Source of the DNA: Alphaproteobacteria bacterium 65-37
GTDB lineage: Bacteria; Pseudomonadota; Alphaproteobacteria; Reyranellales; Reyranellaceae
Direction: 5' to 3'
Assembly: GCA_001897995.1 (NCBI GenBank)
Contig: MKRV01000101.1
Location: 1-35,964, forward strand
Length of the DNA: 35,964 nucleotides
This document shows, piece after piece, positions 32,737 through 35,964 of this stretch. Under the pieces are notes generated by a model that was not told the origin of the DNA, did no database searches, and worked only from the letters and a program-made list of their open reading frames with translations. The position numbers and the translations under genes were made by a program. Numbering within the stretch: the stretch's first letter is position 1; every line of letters starts with the position of its first letter.

Positions 32737-33306
32737 ATGGCATGGTTGATCGTTGGACTCGTCCTATTCCTCGGCATTCACACGCTGAGCACGGCGCCCA
32801 GCGCCCGCGCGGCGCTGATCGGTCGATTGGGGGAAGGTCCCTATAAAGGCCTCTACTCGCTGGTGGCTCTCGCTGGCCTCGTCCTGATCGTGCTGGGCTT
32901 TGGCGCCTATCGCAGCGCCGGCTATGTGCAGGTCTGGACGCCGCCGTTTCCGATCTTCCATCCAATCGCTCTAGCCCTGCTGTGGCTCGCCTTCGTCGCG
33001 CTCGTGGCAGCCTACGCGCCTGCCAGCCGCATCAAGCACCTGCTGCGTCATCCGATGCTGGTCGGCGTCAAGGCCTGGGCGCTCGCGCATCTGCTGGTCA
33101 ATGGCGATCTCGGCTCGATGCTGCTGTTCGGCGGCCTGCTGATCTGGGCTGTCTACGACCGTATTTCCCTCAAGCGGCGAGGTGACGGAGGCGCGCCCGC
33201 CGTCGACTGGTCGAAGAACGACCTCCTGGTCGTCGTTATCGCCACGCTCGCCTATGCCGCGATGTTCTGGCTGCACGATACCCTGATCGGAGTGACAGCA
33301 GCCTGA
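32737..33306 (+). CDS. NnrU family membrane protein
   Basis: A protein of 189 residues with about six hydrophobic helices. MAWLIVGLVLFLGIHTLST opens the fold, LYSLVALAGLVLIVLGFGAYR and FHPIALALLWLAFVALVAAY follow, and the NnrU core HLLRHPMLVGVKAWALAHLLVNGDLGSMLLFGGLLIW lies about residues 100-136. NnrU proteins are near denitrification genes in some bacteria, but many, like this one, stand alone and their function is open. ATG at 32737 is used for the expected length; another ATG at 32725 is possible. No denitrification gene is near. Confidence 0.85.
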   Translation: MAWLIVGLVLFLGIHTLSTAPSARAALIGRLGEGPYKGLYSLVALAGLVLIVLGFGAYRSAGYVQVWTPPFPIFHPIALALLWLAFVALVAAYAPASRIKHLLRHPMLVGVKAWALAHLLVNGDLGSMLLFGGLLIWAVYDRISLKRRGDGGAPAVDWSKNDLLVVVIATLAYAAMFWLHDTLIGVTAA

Positions 33307-33373
33307 AGTCGTATTGTTGGCTTCCCACGCAACCCTGTGTTAGTTTCGCATCCCAACTGTAAAATGTGACCGT

Positions 33374-33709
33374 GTGCTGAACACCTATCGCCTGGACAAC
33401 CCCGAAACGGACGAAGTGCTGGTGCTCGATCGGAGGTCGTACATCTGGGCAGCGCTGGGTGGACCGTTCTATCTCGTCGCCAAGCAGCTCTATCTCCTGG
33501 CCATCGCCATGGTCGTCGTCATGGCAGCCATTGGAGCCGGCGCCGTCGTGGGACTCGCCTTCTCGGTCTATCTGTTCGACGCTTCGCTGACCGGTCTCAT
33601 CACCATGCTGGCTATCGTGATCGCCGCCTTCGTGCTGAACGGCATCGTTGCAGTCCGCCTGGTGCGTTACGGCTATCGGCGCAAGGGCTGGGAAGAGCAA
33701 CGGGCGTGA
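33374..33709 (+). CDS. Small two-helix membrane protein, function unknown
   Basis: A protein of 111 residues. A hydrophilic N-terminus (LNTYRLDNPETDEVLVLDRRSYIWAALGGPFYLV) is followed by two strong hydrophobic segments (about 40-65 and 71-95) and a basic C-terminus (VRYGYRRKGWEEQRA). The pattern recalls DUF2628-type inner-membrane proteins, whose N-terminus (S-x-Y-I-W-x-A-L-x-G-P-F-Y) it partly shares. The start is GTG at 33374, with no obvious ribosome-binding site. The last 37 bases overlap the 3' end of the convergent amidohydrolase gene. Confidence 0.68.
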   Translation: MLNTYRLDNPETDEVLVLDRRSYIWAALGGPFYLVAKQLYLLAIAMVVVMAAIGAGAVVGLAFSVYLFDASLTGLITMLAIVIAAFVLNGIVAVRLVRYGYRRKGWEEQRA

Positions 33710-35220
33710 TCGTGGGAATGGTGGCTTCCCCCGTACCGGTCGATATGTAGCGGCTGTTTTGCGAGACCGGGGCAGAACGTGCCCACAATCTTTTCCAGAC
33801 GATCGTAGAGCGCCTTTGCCGGACCGCGCCCGCTTGCCAGCCGGTCGCGCGACGCTTCAGCTTGCCTCGCCACCTTAGCGAGGTCGACGGTCAACAGCCG
33901 CCGATCCTCGACGACCATGCGCCCGCCGATCATCACCGAGTGCACCGCCGACCCGTCCTCCGTATGCACGATCTGGTTGGTCGGATCGTTGACGGGAATC
34001 CAATTGACGTGCCGGAGATCGAGAAAGACGATATCGGCCTTGTACCCCGGCTCGAGCTTGCCGATGCGATCACCGAGGCCAAGGGCCCGGGCGCTGCCGG
34101 CCGTGGCGGCATGCAGCACCTCCTCCGTCGTGATCCAGTTCTGCCGGTCCGGTCCCTGCACTTTGGAGACCATCGAAGCGAGCCGCATGTTCTCGTACAT
34201 GTTCTGATTGTCCGAACAGCTCGCACCATCGGTACCGATGCCGACATTGATGCCGGCCTCGAGCATGCCGCGCATGTCGGCAAGGCCGTTGCCCAGCAGC
34301 ATGTTGGAACCGGGATTATGGGACACCGAAGCACCGCGATCGGCGAGCAGCTTCATGTCGTCGCCGTCCAGCCAGACTCCGTGGGCAACCGTGAAATCCG
34401 GACCGACGAGGCCGAGTGAGTCCATATAGGCCGCCAGCGAGGTGCCAAAGAGCTGGTAGCCGGCGATCACCTGGACCTTCGACTCCGCAACATGGCTGTG
34501 CAGGCCGGTGCCGTAGTCCTTCGAGAGTTTGAGGCAGGCTTGCAGAAACTGCCGGCTGCAATGGTGCGGGATCGTCGGCGCTACGGCGAGCTGTACGCCC
34601 TTCGCCCCTAGTTTCCAGCCCTGCAGGGCTTTCTTCATTTGCCCGACGCTGGCCTTGTAGGGTGCCTGGCGATAGCGCTCGACTTCCCTTTGAAGCGACG
34701 GCGACAGGCGCTCCATCAGGCCCGGGATCGCTTCGAAGAAGCTCGTGTCGGCGACCATGGGAGCAAGCGTTGCGCGCATGCCGATATCGGCATAGGCCTG
34801 ACCGATTGCGGCCAGTCCCTCTGCCGTCGGCATCGGAAACTCGGCGGCAAGGTCGTAGGCTGCGGTGCAGCCCTTCAGCACCATTTCGGCAGCGCCGATC
34901 AGACTCGAGAGGTACTTGTCCTCGAGCGTGCGGGCTCCGCTCATGTAGGGGCCGGCCGTCAGCAACAGCTCCAACGTAACGCCGTCGACCATGCCCTTGG
35001 CGAGATTGCCGTGACTGTGGGTGTGACCGTTGACGAGCCCGGGATGCAACAGACGGCCGTCCGCATCGATCACCGTGGCATGATCCGGTGCGGCAAGCCC
35101 TGCACGGCCGATCTCGAGGATCGTATCTCCCTTGATCAGGATGTCGGCCTTGGGTGCCTGGTGTCCTTTGATGTCGAGAACACGACCGCCGCGTATCACC
35201 GTCATTACCGACTTTGCCAT
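33673..35220 (-). CDS. Amidohydrolase (MTA/SAH deaminase-like metallohydrolase)
   Basis: Metal-dependent TIM-barrel hydrolase of 515 residues with about 60 more than many SsnA/MtaD/guanine-deaminase-type relatives. The N-terminal beta-sandwich (about 1-60) is followed by NGHTHSH with metal ligands His66 and His68. His243 (HSHVAE), His280 (TVAHG) and Asp331 (GIGTDGASCSDN) complete the site, and GLGDRIGKLEPGYKADIVFLD is the C-terminal return block. Substrates in this class include adenosine derivatives, guanine and aromatic chlorides. The tail GGSHHSHDHARCSSQPLRR is His-rich and lies in the 37-bp overlap with the neighbouring gene; it may be an unselected extension. Confidence 0.9.
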   Translation of the reverse strand: MAKSVMTVIRGGRVLDIKGHQAPKADILIKGDTILEIGRAGLAAPDHATVIDADGRLLHPGLVNGHTHSHGNLAKGMVDGVTLELLLTAGPYMSGARTLEDKYLSSLIGAAEMVLKGCTAAYDLAAEFPMPTAEGLAAIGQAYADIGMRATLAPMVADTSFFEAIPGLMERLSPSLQREVERYRQAPYKASVGQMKKALQGWKLGAKGVQLAVAPTIPHHCSRQFLQACLKLSKDYGTGLHSHVAESKVQVIAGYQLFGTSLAAYMDSLGLVGPDFTVAHGVWLDGDDMKLLADRGASVSHNPGSNMLLGNGLADMRGMLEAGINVGIGTDGASCSDNQNMYENMRLASMVSKVQGPDRQNWITTEEVLHAATAGSARALGLGDRIGKLEPGYKADIVFLDLRHVNWIPVNDPTNQIVHTEDGSAVHSVMIGGRMVVEDRRLLTVDLAKVARQAEASRDRLASGRGPAKALYDRLEKIVGTFCPGLAKQPLHIDRYGGSHHSHDHARCSSQPLRR

Positions 35221-35392
35221 CGTCGCTGCTCCGCTGTCGTCACGCGTGCGCTGCCGAACGCTTTCCTAACACGGACTGCCCCACAGCCTGCGTCACAATC
35301 GTCAGCACAATTTTTGCTGCAACGCCTTTTGCCGCCGAGGCGTTGAGTGGTTTCAGCCCACCCCTCTCATGGATCGAACGGAGACGATCAAT
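35221..35392. promoter_or_regulatory. Divergent promoter region
   Basis: A 172-bp gap lies between the leftward amidohydrolase and the rightward PepSY-like paralog 2. An A/T-richer patch (cacaatttttgctgc, 35305-35319) in the middle is a plausible promoter location. ggag at 35380-35383, ten bases from the ATG, is the ribosome-binding site for the rightward gene. I saw no gene in it. Confidence 0.4.
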
Positions 35393-35731
35393 ATGCGGAC
35401 TACTCTCGTCGCTCTCGCCCTGATCGCCACGGCTGGTATCGGCGGTACCGTCCATGCCCAGACGACACAGCCCGGCACGACGCCCAGTACGCCGAGCATG
35501 CCGGGTAGCACGACGACACCGAGTAGCCCGGGAGCTCCGAGCACGGGCGTGCCGACGACCAAGCCGATCGCCGGCGAGGCCGCGGCGAAGGCAACCCTCG
35601 AAGCCAAGGGCTACACCAAGATCAAGCAGCTCAAGCGTGACAATGCCGGCAACTGGAGCGGCACGGCGATGCGCAACAACGGCGAGGTCGCGGTGGTTCT
35701 CGACAAGACCGGAAACATCCGCGAGCAATAG
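35393..35731 (+). CDS. Secreted PepSY-like small protein, paralog 2
   Basis: A protein of 112 residues. The signal peptide ends near residue 22 (MRTTLVALALIATAGIGGTV, then HAQ). A long Thr/Pro/Ser/Gly linker (24-61) leads to a domain at 62-112, AKATLEAKGYTKIKQLKRDN then NWSGTAMRNNGEVAVVLDKTG, which matches paralog 1 at 32394. The linker repeats T-x-P-x-x-P-G-type units, giving a flexible low-complexity arm. The two proteins are probably periplasmic or surface PepSY-like modules; no partner peptidase is near. ATG at 35393 is preferred over 35369, which would add residues before the signal. Confidence 0.8.
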   Translation: MRTTLVALALIATAGIGGTVHAQTTQPGTTPSTPSMPGSTTTPSSPGAPSTGVPTTKPIAGEAAAKATLEAKGYTKIKQLKRDNAGNWSGTAMRNNGEVAVVLDKTGNIREQ

Positions 35732-35760
35732 GCGCCACACCCTATTTTGCCAGCGGATGG

Positions 35761-35793
35761 CGGGACGCCCCCCTTTTCTGGGAGGGTGTCCCG
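35761..35793 (+). terminator. Hairpin after paralog 2
   Basis: cgggacgccc (35761-35770) pairs with gggtgtcccg (35784-35793) with one G-U pair, around a 13-base loop rich in C and T. It starts 30 bases after the paralog 2 stop. No T tract follows, so it is a terminator candidate only; a third cattcc/gggac motif at 35800 repeats part of the arm. Confidence 0.5.
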
Positions 35794-35858
35794 TTCGCTT
35801 GGGACATTCCGTTCACAGGCTCGCGAGGATGCCTGGAAATGGCTTTGGGATGCCCTAC

Positions 35859-35964
35859 ATGAATCCCATGCCACGCACTTTCCTAGCTGCTTCGGTCGCG
35901 GTCGTGGTTGCCCTTGTCGGGGCGAGCACGGCTTTTGCCCAGCTTCCGCCGGGCTCCATCGGCA
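35859..35964 (+). CDS. Secreted protein, 5' part only (runs off the window)
   Basis: Only about 35 residues are visible, MNPMPRTFLAASVAVVVALV then GASTAFAQLPPGSIG, a clear signal peptide with cleavage after AFAQ or just before it. In-frame ATGs at 35850 and 35868 are alternative starts. After the signal comes a Pro/Gly-containing stretch like the linkers of the PepSY-like paralogs, so a third member of that set is possible, but the domain itself is beyond the window edge. Confidence 0.6.
   Translation, partial: MNPMPRTFLAASVAVVVALVGASTAFAQLPPGSIG

Noticed and set aside
32737..33306. Denitrification locus based on the NnrU-family protein
   Set aside because: No nir, nor or nos gene is present; the family is widespread without denitrification.

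Overview
The window reads as a chromosomal segment of a GC-rich free-living alphaproteobacterium. A Rhodospirillales or Hyphomicrobiales relative such as Reyranella would fit, but that placement is inferred from gene content and style (Mg-type HemB, CoA-ester catabolism, CaiB/BaiF and TauD families, many 4-bp ATGA/GTGA gene overlaps) and not from a marker gene. Genes are packed tightly. No gene-free stretch exceeds 300 bases; the longest gaps (21104-21324 and 25204-25465) are filled largely by inverted repeats. I saw no tRNA, rRNA, CRISPR array, transposase, integrase or phage gene.

Layout. Bases 1-2979 (+): a glutaryl-CoA dehydrogenase, then a TauE/SafE-type exporter overlapping a diheme cytochrome c that resembles thiosulfate dehydrogenase TsdA. 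Bases 2976-10505 (-): a long co-directional run. Its promoter-proximal part is the lower valine-degradation pathway (isobutyryl-CoA dehydrogenase-like ACAD, 3-hydroxyisobutyryl-CoA hydrolase, MmsB). It continues into two LigE-type glutathione transferases, a MaoC hydratase, an ABM monooxygenase, CorA and a third, long GST-like protein. Bases 10598-12563 (+): a membrane protein, hemB and a NUDIX hydrolase. Bases 12578-14434: a PEP mutase/isocitrate lyase-family gene divergent from a LysR regulator. Bases 14456-16591 (-): two paralogous YheT/EMB8 hydrolases and a 47-residue membrane ORF. Bases 16621-21103 (+): an EamA transporter, a CaiB/BaiF CoA-transferase and a penicillin-acylase-family amidase.

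Bases 21325-24317 (-): crotonase, TauD-type dioxygenase and CorC/HlyC-type CBS protein. Base 24355 on (+): MepA murein endopeptidase. Bases 25466-28652 (-): aminotransferase, ABC-2 ATPase and permease, and a small lipoprotein. Bases 28806-31192 (+): a BamE-like lipoprotein, a CYTH-like protein of unknown function, and a two-gene chromate-type transporter overlapping it. Bases 31208-35964: a secreted MORN-repeat protein, small hypotheticals, an NnrU-family membrane protein, an amidohydrolase, and two or three secreted proteins of a small PepSY-like paralogous set.

Most of the window is ordinary metabolism. The parts most likely to be under-described are the CYTH-like/ChrA operon (29149-31192), the LigE-type GST pair embedded in the valine operon (5909-7287), the TSUP/TsdA-like pair (1355-2979), the PepSY-like secreted paralogs, the 47-aa membrane ORF, and the mosaic inverted repeats between genes.
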